Shown: positions 9,614 to 17,817, counted from the first letter of the stretch. The stretch is 64,000 nt of DNA from Sporolactobacillus nakayamae (GCF_900113325.1 NZ_FOOY01000003.1:310001-374000), one strand, 5' to 3'. The notes: generated from the letters alone by a model not told the origin. Program-made: numbers and translations.

Positions 9614-10381
9614 TTATGACAGTTTCATTGCTTGATTTGCAATACAAACAGATGTTTTGTCTGTTATTAAAGAAAGATATCTTTCCGGCACTTCATCCGT
9701 AATAATTGTTGCCTCGCCTAAATCAAACATCTTACAAAATGAAATCTCTGCAAACTTGCTACTATCTGAAACGACGTAAGAACAATCAGCAAGATCATGC
9801 GCGCGCCTTTTCAATGCGGCCTCTTCCGGATCCGGAGTCGTGTAACCCATTGACGGGTCAATTCCATTAACCCCAATGAACGCGGCATCAAAACGAAAAA
9901 GATCGATATTATTCATTGCGATGCTTCCGACGATTGCCTTTGTCGTTGGTTTCATCAAACCACCGAGCAAATAGCAAACCTTATGTTTACGAATAAGCAG
10001 GTCGCAATGAGCAGGGGCATTAGTGACAACGGTTACATTATTTGCGACTATAAATGGAATCATTTCTAATGTAGTTGTCCCAGCATCTAAATAAATGCAA
10101 TCATTGTCGTTAATTTTCTGAGCAGCTAATTGCGCAACCATTTTCTTCTGCTGCACATTTCTTAACGTCTTGGCCTCCATATCCGGCTCTTCGTTGAGTT
10201 TTCTCAATAGAGATGCACCACCATGAATGCGGTGGAGAAAATGGCGGTTCTCTAAATCGTGCAAGTCACGACGAACTGTCGATTCGGAAGCATCCAGCAT
10301 GAGCACAAGTTCCCGCAATTTAACAACATGCGACTCGGTCAAAAGCTTCAGGATCATCTGCTGTCTTTCTTCAGCCAACAT
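9614..10381 (-). CDS. fruR: DeoR-family transcriptional regulator of the fructose operon
   Basis: Encodes 255 residues. The N-terminal winged helix (MLAEERQQMILKLL, then SESTVRRDLHDLE) is the DeoR signature. The C-terminal sugar-phosphate sensor domain carries the DAGTTTLEM motif and VTNAPAHC. Such FruR proteins repress fru operons and respond to fructose 1-phosphate. A GGAGGG site precedes the ATG. The gene is followed by 165 bp and then fruA, rather than by fruK as in B. subtilis fruRKA. Assignment to fructose rests on the neighbour gene. Confidence 0.85.
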   Translation of the reverse strand: MLAEERQQMILKLLTESHVVKLRELVLMLDASESTVRRDLHDLENRHFLHRIHGGASLLRKLNEEPDMEAKTLRNVQQKKMVAQLAAQKINDNDCIYLDAGTTTLEMIPFIVANNVTVVTNAPAHCDLLIRKHKVCYLLGGLMKPTTKAIVGSIAMNNIDLFRFDAAFIGVNGIDPSMGYTTPDPEEAALKRRAHDLADCSYVVSDSSKFAEISFCKMFDLGEATIITDEVPERYLSLITDKTSVCIANQAMKLS

Positions 10382-10403
10382 ATCTCATCCCTCCACAATT
10401 TTT

Positions 10404-10431
10404 ATTTTAACATAGTTCCAATCAAAATCAA
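10404..10431 (-). promoter_or_regulatory. Sigma-A promoter of fruR
   Basis: On the minus strand a -35 box TTGATT is followed after 16 bases by a -10 box TAAAAT, 23 bp before the fruR ATG. The fit is moderate. Confidence 0.5.
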
Positions 10432-10505
10432 TCAATAAAGATCATTTTTCGTCACCATTTACACTTGTTTATCCACAAACCATGATCGAAAGTGACCGTT
10501 AATAT

Positions 10506-11378
10506 TCACCCCTTACCGATTAACAATTCAAATTCACATGTGATGTCCGCCGATTCTTTTTCAAGCCATTGTGTACGTTTTTCTTCAGAAACATTCCAGG
10601 CAAGTGGCGTCATACGTATTAAATCGCGGATTCCTTCTCGATTTAAATGCGCTACATAGTGAATGTTTTGTGTGATTGTGTCTGGAAAATGTTCTGTGAA
10701 TAGTGTACGAGTGTCTGCGTTTGAATACTGTGCTTTATCATGTTCATAGATTGAGGAGCGCAATTCCTTAAGATACCCGCTTCCGGGAATAACCTTAATC
10801 ACATAACCACCCGGCTTCACCATCTGATCAAAGGTCTGATAGTTTGATGGTGAGAGAATGTTGAGGATAAGATTAAATTGACGCTCCTTAAATGGAGGTT
10901 GGGCAAGATCTCCGACAAGCCAGATTTGTTCGGGATAATATTTTGATGCGAGTTGGATCCCTTCTTTAGCAATATCAATACCACAGCCTGTTACGCTGCG
11001 AGATGCATCATGAATGAGCATTTGACAGATTTTGGCGAGATGTGACCCTTCTCCGCAGCCAAGATCCAATATTGATATATCCGTGGGTAAGTTCAACTGT
11101 TTGCCGATTTGCTCTGAAAGAATATGAATGAGTGGGTTGAAAAACCCGTGGTCAACAATAATCTTTCTGCGTGCCTCAAAAAGTGTTTTCCCATAATGAG
11201 TATGAACCTGTTTCGTCGATAAATTAACGTAACCTTGCTTTGCCAAATCAAACGTATGTTTTTGCGCGCAAATCAAACTTTTTTGTTCCACAACGCGTAA
11301 CGACTTTCCACAGATCGGGCATTTCAATAAGTATATTTTTTGATGTATTCGTTCAGCGCAACGTGTGCGTTTATTCAT
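10506..11378 (-). CDS. rlmA: 23S rRNA (guanine-N1) methyltransferase, RlmA family
   Basis: Encodes 290 residues. The N-terminal zinc site C-P-I-C-G-K with a later C-A-Q-K-H, and the following FDLAKQGYVNLSTKQ, are diagnostic of the RlmA/RrmA/TlrB family. A class I SAM-binding domain follows, with motif I ILDLGCGEGSHL near residue 112. It methylates G745 or G748 in helix 35 of 23S rRNA; some members (RlmA-II/TlrB) add tylosin tolerance. The sequence does not tell me which G is used. It is monocistronic and has a weak ribosome site. Confidence 0.85.
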   Translation of the reverse strand: MNKRTRCAERIHQKIYLLKCPICGKSLRVVEQKSLICAQKHTFDLAKQGYVNLSTKQVHTHYGKTLFEARRKIIVDHGFFNPLIHILSEQIGKQLNLPTDISILDLGCGEGSHLAKICQMLIHDASRSVTGCGIDIAKEGIQLASKYYPEQIWLVGDLAQPPFKERQFNLILNILSPSNYQTFDQMVKPGGYVIKVIPGSGYLKELRSSIYEHDKAQYSNADTRTLFTEHFPDTITQNIHYVAHLNREGIRDLIRMTPLAWNVSEEKRTQWLEKESADITCEFELLIGKG

Positions 11379-11467
11379 ATATCTGCACGACCTTTATCAT
11401 AGAATTAATCAAATAATTCGTTTAAGCATGTGTTTCATTATAACACAGTAATAAAGATGCGATTTTA

Positions 11468-11497
11468 TTGTGCCCTTTTCACTAGTGCGTGTATAAT
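11468..11497 (+). promoter_or_regulatory. Promoter of the DUF4395 gene
   Basis: TTGTGC, an 18-base spacer, then a perfect TATAAT at 11492-11497. It gives a leader of about 25 nt to the ATG at 11530. Confidence 0.6.
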
Positions 11498-11529
11498 ATA
11501 TGTATTCCTACGTGAAAGGTATGATTAAT

Positions 11530-11970
11530 ATGAGTGACATAACGCATTCAATTCCCCGTCCACTTGTCAGAACAAATCAATGGGTAATAGTCCTTAGCAC
11601 TCTTCTCAGTCTGCTTACCGGTTACTATTGGCTGCTCTTAGTGCCTCTGCTATCCGGGTTGTCCGGTCTCTTATTGCATTTCAATCCTGTGATGGTTCTT
11701 GCAAAAAAATTCTTGAGGAAACCAGCCACTGCTTATATTCCTGAAGACAAGGATCAGCAGAAATTCAATCAGACGATCGCTGTTTCATGCTTATCAATCG
11801 CTTTTGTAAGTTCTCTTATGCGCTGGACAGTTCTTTCAATCATCTTTTCTGTTATAGTAGGCCTTGCGGCATTCGTGGCGATTTTGGGCTTTTGCATCGG
11901 CTGTTTTGTCCACTTCCAATGGTCACAATATCGGCAAAGACGTATTCAGGAGCAAACTACACCTAAATAA
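11530..11970 (+). CDS. DUF4395 family membrane protein
   Basis: Encodes 146 residues from the ATG at 11530, chosen because GAAAGG lies about 10 bases upstream; the ATG at 11521 is too close. The opening IPRPLVRTNQW matches the start of DUF4395 proteins. There are about four membrane segments and a short cytoplasmic linker with a polar D-K-D-Q-Q patch in the middle. DUF4395 proteins are small inner-membrane proteins of unknown function, often near thioredoxin-like genes; none is near here. It has its own promoter. Confidence 0.75.
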   Translation: MSDITHSIPRPLVRTNQWVIVLSTLLSLLTGYYWLLLVPLLSGLSGLLLHFNPVMVLAKKFLRKPATAYIPEDKDQQKFNQTIAVSCLSIAFVSSLMRWTVLSIIFSVIVGLAAFVAILGFCIGCFVHFQWSQYRQRRIQEQTTPK

Positions 11971-12086
11971 GCTCATGAATATACTCCTAACCTCATCGGC
12001 TCCAATGAACTAATGGTGTGCCTGATGTGCATTTGTCACAGGTTAAAAACTGGGTGAATACACTAAGGGGAAAAGGAGCGATGAAT

Positions 12087-12437
12087 ATGACAGATAATTA
12101 TAACGCAAGTGAGCAGCAGTTTTTCGTCCCGCAAACGATGGATGACCGAAATACAAACAGTTCGCCAAATAACCAATCGATTAACGATTTATGTCGCAAG
12201 TACATGAACTATCATGTCATTGCGCAGATGGCAGACGGCTCAAGAATTGAAGGAATTATTGAAGATGTAAATGATCAAGGTGTCGTGATGCTGGTACCTG
12301 AAGATGTGAATGAAAATGACCGATACTTTTATGGCCCTGGACCCGGTCCACGCCCGAGATACAGACGTTTCAACCGATTTCTCTTCCCTTTTTTACTTTT
12401 TTCAGTGCCTTTTCTATTTCCATATCCTTATTACTAA
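12087..12437 (+). CDS. Uncharacterised protein with Sm-like segment and aromatic C-terminus
   Basis: Encodes about 116 residues from the ATG at 12087, with AAGGAG 8 bases upstream; an ATG at 12081 is also possible, and the longer frame upstream lacks a ribosome site. An Asn/Gln-rich N-terminus is followed by a short beta-barrel-like segment (YHVIAQMADGSRIEGIIEDV) reminiscent of Sm-type strands. A Gly/Pro/Arg linker and an aromatic, Pro-rich tail ending FPYPYY close it. Such layouts occur in small spore-coat-associated or surface proteins of Bacillales. The function is not known. It is followed by a terminator. Confidence 0.65.
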   Translation: MTDNYNASEQQFFVPQTMDDRNTNSSPNNQSINDLCRKYMNYHVIAQMADGSRIEGIIEDVNDQGVVMLVPEDVNENDRYFYGPGPGPRPRYRRFNRFLFPFLLFSVPFLFPYPYY

Positions 12438-12475
12438 ACTTCTGAGACTGATGAATTTAAACAGTTTTATTAGAA

Positions 12476-12502
12476 ACCGGGCAAAAAGCGCCCGGTCTTT
12501 AC
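12476..12502 (+). terminator. Terminator after the Sm-like gene
   Basis: Stem ACCGGGC/GCCCGGT followed by CTTTACTT. The same hairpin and flank recur at 52.98 kb as part of a dispersed repeat, so it may be repeat-borne. Confidence 0.65.
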
Positions 12503-12618
12503 TTCCGCCGGATGTGATGACTTTCGCTAAATGCGGTTTTGAATCATCAAGCTTGTCTTGAACAAACAGTTCTATTTCATGAATCATTTTGATCCTTGAT
12601 TAAGAAACGTGGCCGGAA

Positions 12619-12811
12619 TAAAATAAGCGGAGATTTTCCGGCTATTTGCATCATGGTGCTTGTTTTACAGGTAAATAAGGGTAATTTTTCCGCTTATGCA
12701 CGGAAAAACCCTCTATTTTCACGTTTTTCGATGCGATAAGCGGAATTTTTCCGTCTATTTAAGCTATTTTTTCTTTCATTTTCTAAATAAGCGGAATTTT
12801 TCCGTTTATTT
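12619..12811. repeat. Four palindromic GCGGAA-TTTTTCCGC units
   Basis: Four imperfect copies of AATAAGCGGAATTTTTCCG plus a TTATTT-type tail occur at about 12619-12643, 12672-12706, 12734-12761 and 12784-12811. Each is self-complementary (GCGGAA against TTCCGC). They look like clustered intergenic palindromic elements. The 900 bp from 12500 to 13400 holds no convincing gene. Confidence 0.75.
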
Positions 12812-12902
12812 TCTTAGATTGGGCGGCTTACCTAATCGTCCATCCGAATCTTATGACCATAACATCGTACCGGCAAGGCAAAACGATAAACTTTCTTTAC
12901 CT

Positions 12903-13110
12903 GTTAGAAAAACCGGGCACAGCCCGGTCCTTGGCTATCATTCTGCACGCGGCTTTGATCCATCAACCTTGTGACTTGAACGACACTTCAGCTGCTCGCT
13001 TGCCGCGGGCGATCCGGGAGCCTCCTCATACATGCTCTTATCTGCGGGGTCTCCCCTGGCTCGCTGGTCCCGCAGGCGTCTCGCGCTTTCGTGTCTGGAT
13101 ATTTTTTCTG
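12903..13110. repeat. Dispersed GC-rich repeat, copy 1
   Basis: It starts with an ACCGGGC...GCCCGGT hairpin and contains CTCGCTTGCCGCGGGCG, CCGGGAGCCTCCTCA and TATCTGCGGGGTCTC, all repeated in the same order at 52983-53185. The inner part can fold (GCGGGGTCTCC against the downstream CCCGCAGGCGTCTC). It is non-coding and resembles the long GC-rich palindromic repeats common in Bacillaceae genomes. Confidence 0.75.
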
Positions 13111-13360
13111 GTTCAGCATGCTCAAGATCTTATACTTTCTTTACTTGCTAGAAATCTTGGCTTCGCCAAGCCTCTGACAACGGTAAGGAGCTGTCACGAC
13201 GGCCATGGACGGCCCAGGTCCATTGAGCCGCAGGACGCATTTTCTTAGGATGCGACGGATTCGATTGATGCCGCTCATACGAAGGTGCGCCACTAGTCGA
13301 TGCTCCTTTATTTAAAGGAGCACTTATGTCAGCTTCTGATAAAGACTCATACTATTGTAT
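13111..13360. other. Gene-free stretch with hairpins
   Basis: No credible gene. It contains CTTGG-CTTCG-CCAAG (about 13158-13173), a CGGCC/GGCC-rich segment at 13190-13250, and a perfect GCTCCTTT-ATTT-AAAGGAGC hairpin near 13300-13322. It continues the repeat-rich block. Confidence 0.5.
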
Positions 13361-13408
13361 AAAAAGGCACTTCCTCAACGGGTGTGAAAAAAGAGGAGGT
13401 GCCTTTCA
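13361..13408 (-). terminator. Terminator of the DUF6944-like gene
   Basis: Arms AAGGCACTTCCTC (13364-13376) and GAGGAGGTGCCTT, with A-run on the left giving the minus-strand U-tract. It lies just past the stop at 13423. The T-rich right flank makes it potentially bidirectional. Confidence 0.8.
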
Positions 13409-13422
13409 TTTTTTGCTATTTC

Positions 13423-14070
13423 TCAGACTGTCTCCGCCAGATTACCAAGCATAATCGCCATAGATCCTCCAGCTTCCATCCATGTACCCGCCGTCACTGT
13501 TGGATCAAAGATTGTATAATCGTCGCTTTCATCCAACAATCTCTTTCTTCCCTGTGCTTGAAGAAAATTACCGATGCAAAGCATAAATGTGCCAACGATC
13601 TGGTACATTTTTTTCCATAACTTAGGATCAGTTAAAAAAATCATATTTGCCAGTACTTCCTTCAAATTTGAGGACATTGCTTGAACAAGTAATTTCCGAT
13701 CATCATCTTCGTCACGAATAAATTGAATAGCAAAAGAGCCATAACCAATTAAGTTTAAAGCGACCCCTAATTGTGCGACCGGATCATCAGTAAAAAATTC
13801 CGCAATTAATGCACCTGCGCCCACCTGGATCAAACTGCCGAGAAATACTAGCTGATCTTGTGTCTCACGGTCCAAATTTTTCATTGGCGTCTGACCAACG
13901 GCGGCCATTACTTTCCCAACTGTTATGGATAGGAGCGCAAAATTTTCAGCCACATCGTCTCTCTTCACAGTTGTCCCCACCCGTCTTCTGATGCTCATTA
14001 CTATATCATATTCACGCTTCTCATAAATTGACCGAGTAGAATCATTGTACTGCTCGTCACCAGTTATCAA
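13423..14070 (-). CDS. DUF6944-like uncharacterised protein
   Basis: Encodes about 215 residues. I prefer the TTG at 14070, which overlaps the upstream gene's TGA as TTGA and has AAGGAA about 10 bases before it; an ATG at 13998 would give 191 residues. Gly- and Ala-rich amphipathic helices repeat a pattern (VGKVMAAVGQTP, GVALNLIGYGS, GTFMLCIGNFLQ, GSMAIMLGNLAE), suggesting three or four internal repeats. It resembles the small repetitive DUF6944 proteins of Bacillus, recalled without a search. The function is unknown. It is apparently co-translated with the ECF S-component gene. Confidence 0.6.
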   Translation of the reverse strand: MITGDEQYNDSTRSIYEKREYDIVMSIRRRVGTTVKRDDVAENFALLSITVGKVMAAVGQTPMKNLDRETQDQLVFLGSLIQVGAGALIAEFFTDDPVAQLGVALNLIGYGSFAIQFIRDEDDDRKLLVQAMSSNLKEVLANMIFLTDPKLWKKMYQIVGTFMLCIGNFLQAQGRKRLLDESDDYTIFDPTVTAGTWMEAGGSMAIMLGNLAETV

Positions 14071-14666
14071 CCAGACTTTTTCCTTATTTTTAAAAGAGGA
14101 TTCGCAACAATCGGAGAAATAAGGCAAGCGGCGAACGCTTCAGCAAGGCCATTTGTTAACACAACAGCGAGTAAAGCCGGAAGTAATTTACTGACATCAA
14201 TCTGCAAATAGTTCGCATAAGGGTGACTGTAAAAGATGTAGATTAACCCTAGAACTAATAGGGTATTCGTCAGTGATCCAAGAAGTGCTGCGATTGACAT
14301 CGAAGGGATACGCTGTAACCTCGTTCTCTTCAATCCGAGATACACGTAACCTGCGACAAGTCCGACAAGAATACGTGGCAAGATTGAAATCAATGGGTTG
14401 GTAAACACAATCGGTGCAATCGGACTGCTCGGAAATGTAAATGCGCGTATGAAAGTCGTCAACCCCCACACACCACCAATGATCGCCCCATCTGCTGGCC
14501 CAAGAACAATGGCCACAATAATGACCGTCAAATGGATAATTGTGAGACTAAATACGCCAACAGGTATATAGCCTAAAAATGGCAAGAAATTTTGTAAAAT
14601 AATTATTGCAGTAAAGATACTTAATATAACTAATCGGTACGTTTGACTGCCACTGTCTTTTTCCAT
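14067..14666 (-). CDS. ECF transporter S component (substrate-binding membrane subunit)
   Basis: Encodes 199 residues with six hydrophobic helices. The GYIPVGVFSLTIIHLTVII segment and following LGPADGAIIGGVWGL match the ECF_trnsprt family, which includes pantothenate and related vitamin binders. It would capture a vitamin and deliver it through a shared EcfA/A'/T module, which is not encoded here. An AAGGAG site lies upstream of the ATG. I see no vitamin riboswitch in the 330 bp upstream, so the substrate is not inferable. Confidence 0.8.
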   Translation of the reverse strand: MEKDSGSQTYRLVILSIFTAIIILQNFLPFLGYIPVGVFSLTIIHLTVIIVAIVLGPADGAIIGGVWGLTTFIRAFTFPSSPIAPIVFTNPLISILPRILVGLVAGYVYLGLKRTRLQRIPSMSIAALLGSLTNTLLVLGLIYIFYSHPYANYLQIDVSKLLPALLAVVLTNGLAEAFAACLISPIVANPLLKIRKKSG

Positions 14667-14997
14667 AATAGACTCCTTTTATTTACGCTACAAAAACGAA
14701 TTATTGCTCCTGTTTTCAAACAGCTTAATCAACCTACATAGAATTATAAATCCTTTTTTCACTCAAGCAAATAGACCTTCTTGATTTAATCCTAAAAAAC
14801 AATTATATGATATGTACTGAATAGGACACACCCACTGTTGTTTGTTGCCAATTAGTTTACATAATAATATTATTGACTTCTTGACATTATTAAAAAACAA
14901 CACATCGACTTCTTCAATCAGCCTGATATGTTGCCTTCAATCTAAATTTGATCCTGAGGAATAATTCATAACCGACTAACGCCTTTTATATCCAGAA
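14667..14997. other. AT-rich intergenic region
   Basis: No open frame with a ribosome site and no recognised riboswitch. A short CTGTTTGAAAACAG hairpin (minus strand, near 14720) lies in the leader of the ECF gene. The rest is AT-rich and featureless to me. Confidence 0.5.
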
Positions 14998-15402
14998 CTA
15001 TTCTCCTCCACTTTTCTCTTTTAGAACGCTAATCAATTTTTTGATTTGGTTCGGAACAGGAAGTCCGATTCGACCAGCATTCTCCAAAATCGACAGAAGT
15101 TCATTTGCGAGATAAAAATAGATCGTCGCATCCATGATGATATTTTTTGAACCGACAATGACATCACACAAATGTGCGGCAGCCACAATCGTGAAAAGCA
15201 TGACCTTCTTAGCTATCCCCTGAAAACCAATTTTACTTGATAAGGAGCCAATGTAAGCTGCCGCGATAAGACCGGAAATATAATCAATAACGACAAACGC
15301 GACCAGTACAGCAATCAAAGATGACCATTCTCCATACAGATAACCCGAAACGGCTCCAAGGAGTGCTGCAATACTTCTGAAAAACAATTCATATTTTGTC
15401 AA
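14998..15402 (-). CDS. Phage-type holin (holin_4 / toxin-secretion family)
   Basis: Encodes 134 residues from a TTG with GAGGTG 7 bases upstream. Three to four membrane helices, the D-Y-I-S-G-L-I-A-A segment, the KIGFQGIAKKV loop and a Lys-rich tail match the Bacteriophage_holin_4 family. Holins permeabilise the cytoplasmic membrane to release an endolysin. No endolysin or other phage morphogenesis gene adjoins it, so it is an orphan: either a domesticated holin (some act in protein export or sporulation) or a prophage remnant. Confidence 0.8.
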   Translation of the reverse strand: MTKYELFFRSIAALLGAVSGYLYGEWSSLIAVLVAFVVIDYISGLIAAAYIGSLSSKIGFQGIAKKVMLFTIVAAAHLCDVIVGSKNIIMDATIYFYLANELLSILENAGRIGLPVPNQIKKLISVLKEKSGGE

Positions 15403-15497
15403 CAGTCAACACCTCACTACTTCATCTCTATAGTTTATGATTGTCCTTTAAACTACATAAAGGCTAGCGAAGCAGCAAAAACACCCATTTTTAAGAC

Positions 15498-15523
15498 AAA
15501 AAAAGATCCCTATATCTAGGGAT
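15498..15523 (-). terminator. Minus-strand terminator upstream of the holin gene
   Basis: Stem ATCCCTA/TAGGGAT around a 4-base loop, with a 7-A run on the left. It sits 460 bp past the C39 peptidase stop with no other minus-strand gene between, so it may end a long 3' tail or a small RNA. Confidence 0.75.
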
Positions 15524-15526
15524 GCA

Positions 15527-15983
15527 AAATTAAGACTTGTTTTGGGAGTTATTGCTTTTATGCACTATAAATAGTAACACAGTGTTTAGTACCTATCATC
15601 AAACTAAGGTTGATATTCATCTAGGCCTAAGGTCTTAACAAATATAATAATGAATTTAAGGTGAATATTGTTGCGATAAGCAAATCTTTAATCTTCATGA
15701 ATGGGAAAATTAGAGAGGAAAACGTTATTGCACCAAACGCACTTGTATTTAAAATACGCTTGAACGATTAAGTATTTGGGGCAAGATTTGCTGAGGGCAC
15801 AACCATGGATTCACCTCAAATCCAGTCGGCAAAGCAATGAATTGCTTTAACACACTATTATCTTATCTCGTTTTCACCCCCCATAACAACGTATTTATGA
15901 TGCGGTACCACGCATATTTTATGCGGTACCACGCACGATCACGCATAAGGTACATCATTCTTCGCATTTCACCGTCAAAAGTG
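15527..15983. other. Non-coding interval downstream of the C39 peptidase gene
   Basis: No gene found. It contains a hairpin AAAGCAAT-GA-ATTGCTTT near 15832-15849 and two copies of a 15-bp palindromic motif (next entry). A 20-codon minus-strand frame near 15555-15615 lacks a ribosome site and was not called. Confidence 0.45.
15900..15935. repeat. Two direct copies of ATGCGGTACCACGCA, 21 bp apart
   Basis: Perfect 15-bp copies start at 15900 and 15921. Each is a near palindrome (TGCG, central GGTACC, CGCA). A spacing of exactly two helical turns suits a protein operator. Confidence 0.7.
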
Positions 15984-17030
15984 TTAATAAGTAAGAGCTC
16001 GCCGATCAAGAGCATTCCAATGAATAAGCATCTGTTCATTATTCATCCAGCGCTTTGTGTCTGTCCATGGGTCATTATAATAAAATCCATTTTCTGTGTA
16101 GCCTGTAAGCACCAACGCGTGAAAGTAAAAACCATCATATGTACCCCAGATCACGATCGGATGATCTTTGCTTAAATAGTCTTTCAATTTGTCAGTTGAT
16201 GCTCCGGTCAAATTCGCAGAATTTCCTGCATACTTTTTCACAAGATACATTAGGGCAGGTGGATAGATGGTCATTCCTGACTTAGAGTACGGACTGCCAA
16301 CAAACCCGGTATTAGGATCACCGTTTGTTGCACGCGGCATTTCTTCTGCAAGTGCCACTTTGGTCACACGTGCTCCCTTGTAGCGGAGCATCATTGTAAC
16401 TGCCGTAATTTCGCACCCTGCAGGCAGTTCCGGTAATTGACCAATGACAGCAACATTCATACGATAACTTTTGGGAATTTTAGTTCCTGAATAGATAATC
16501 TTAGTCACCGGCTCATTAATCACTTTTTCAGATATTGCCTTTCCCAACACAACCTTACTGCCAACAATTTTTGCCTGATAACGGACAAGTTTTGAACCTT
16601 TAATGCCTGTTTGATGAACAGTGGTTTTTCCTCGAACCATTGATGACTTTTCAACATTTTTCGTTTTGAATGTGATGCTTACTTTCTTTTCATAGATTAC
16701 TTGAACTTTTTTTGAAAGCGATGTTCTGACGCCACCACTTTTAAATGTATAGGTTAGTTTATACGTTCCGACTCTTTTAGTATCCACATGACCTGAAACC
16801 TTTAATGACTTCAAGGACTGTTTTTCTCCTTTCTGATTAGTCACGGTAACATTTTTTTTCGGATCAAAATGTTCACCTAAATGAATGGTCTTTGGCACAC
16901 TTTTTACATTTATTTTGACGTTTAGCCCAGATGCAGTTTCTCCAAACAATTTTAAGGAACAACCGAAAAGTTGAAGAGCAATACTGAGAAAAAATGCAAT
17001 GATAATATAGCTCTTTAGCCGTTTATACAA
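15984..17030 (-). CDS. Secreted lipoprotein with Ig-like, G5 and C39-like peptidase domains
   Basis: Encodes about 348 residues from a TTG at 17030, with AAAGGGGGG about 10 bases upstream. A lipoprotein signal ends in LFGC (Cys near residue 24). Next come a Big_3-like Ig domain (bacterial Ig, residues about 45-115) and a G5-like domain ending in KIIYSGTK. The C-terminal YvpB-type C39-like domain has Cys in ELPAGCEITAVTMM, His in YFHALVLTGY and an Asp in YYNDPW, consistent with a papain-like triad. Similar proteins are cell-surface peptidases or bacteriocin-processing relatives. The substrate is unknown. It is transcribed alone, divergently from the exonuclease gene. Confidence 0.8.
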   Translation of the reverse strand: MYKRLKSYIIIAFFLSIALQLFGCSLKLFGETASGLNVKINVKSVPKTIHLGEHFDPKKNVTVTNQKGEKQSLKSLKVSGHVDTKRVGTYKLTYTFKSGGVRTSLSKKVQVIYEKKVSITFKTKNVEKSSMVRGKTTVHQTGIKGSKLVRYQAKIVGSKVVLGKAISEKVINEPVTKIIYSGTKIPKSYRMNVAVIGQLPELPAGCEITAVTMMLRYKGARVTKVALAEEMPRATNGDPNTGFVGSPYSKSGMTIYPPALMYLVKKYAGNSANLTGASTDKLKDYLSKDHPIVIWGTYDGFYFHALVLTGYTENGFYYNDPWTDTKRWMNNEQMLIHWNALDRRALTY

Positions 17031-17193
17031 CTGGTACGTCCCCCCTTTAACCATGAATAACTGTATTACAAAAATTTAACGAAGAATACTTAATTTTTGC
17101 TTAAAAAATTTTGGGAGATTACGATTTTTGAATGCCATGTTATTATAGTTATAGATATGAACCAACTATTTGAAACGAGTGGAGGATTTGTTG

Positions 17194-17817
17194 ATGACGG
17201 ACTTATCTTTTGTAGCAATTGATTTCGAAACCGCGAATGCGCATCGCACATCCCCATGTTCCGTTGGTTTAACAAAAGTGAGCCAAGGACAAGTTGTTGA
17301 CTCCTATTATTCATTAATTAATCCTGAAGAATTTTTCGATGCGTACAATACACAAATACATGGAATTCATGAGGATGATATAACCACTGCTCCGACAATG
17401 GCTGAGCTATATCCAAGACTTCTCTCGTTTATTGGTGGCCTTCCCTTAGTCGCACATAATGCCAGTTTTGATATGAGCGTCTTGCGCTTGACACTGGATA
17501 AATATCGGTTGCCTTATCCGGAGGTCAATTATTTTTGTTCCTACATTCTTGCCAAGAAACTATTGACTTTATCATCCTATCGTTTGGATCAAGTTGCTTC
17601 ATATTACCACATTGCATTTCATCATCACCAAGCCTCTGAGGATGCTTTGGTTTGCGCGGAAATCGTTAAAAACATGATGCAAGAATTTCAACTTGATAGT
17701 TTAGATCAAATGCAACGGACAATTAATTACCGGCCCGGCCACTTACATAAGCATTCCTATGCTCCATTCTCATCAGTTGCGAGGCGCCTTCAAGCCGTCG
17801 GACACAATAATAGCTAA
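17194..17817 (+). CDS. DnaQ-like 3'-5' exonuclease, separated from its BRCT domain
   Basis: Encodes 207 residues from the ATG at 17194 (GGAGG 8 bases upstream). DEDDh motifs are visible: Exo I FVAIDFETAN, Exo II LVAHNASFDMSVL, and a late H-x-A-x-x-D (HHQASEDALVCAE). It resembles the epsilon-like exonucleases of Bacilli that degrade DNA or RNA 3' ends. In relatives the domain is followed in the same chain by a linker and a BRCT domain. Here the frame ends soon after YAPFSS with an unrelated tail, and the BRCT continues in another frame. The exonuclease may still be functional. Confidence 0.8.
   Translation: MTDLSFVAIDFETANAHRTSPCSVGLTKVSQGQVVDSYYSLINPEEFFDAYNTQIHGIHEDDITTAPTMAELYPRLLSFIGGLPLVAHNASFDMSVLRLTLDKYRLPYPEVNYFCSYILAKKLLTLSSYRLDQVASYYHIAFHHHQASEDALVCAEIVKNMMQEFQLDSLDQMQRTINYRPGHLHKHSYAPFSSVARRLQAVGHNNS

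Noticed and set aside
12696-13248. Open frames in the repeat block
   Set aside because: They run through palindromic repeats (the peptide repeats K-R-N-F-S-V-Y) and are by-products of repeat sequence.
15890-15940. T-box riboswitch
   Set aside because: GTGGTACCGC matches part of the T-box antiterminator, but it is duplicated 21 bp apart, with no specifier loop, no terminator alternative and no aminoacyl-tRNA or amino-acid gene downstream.
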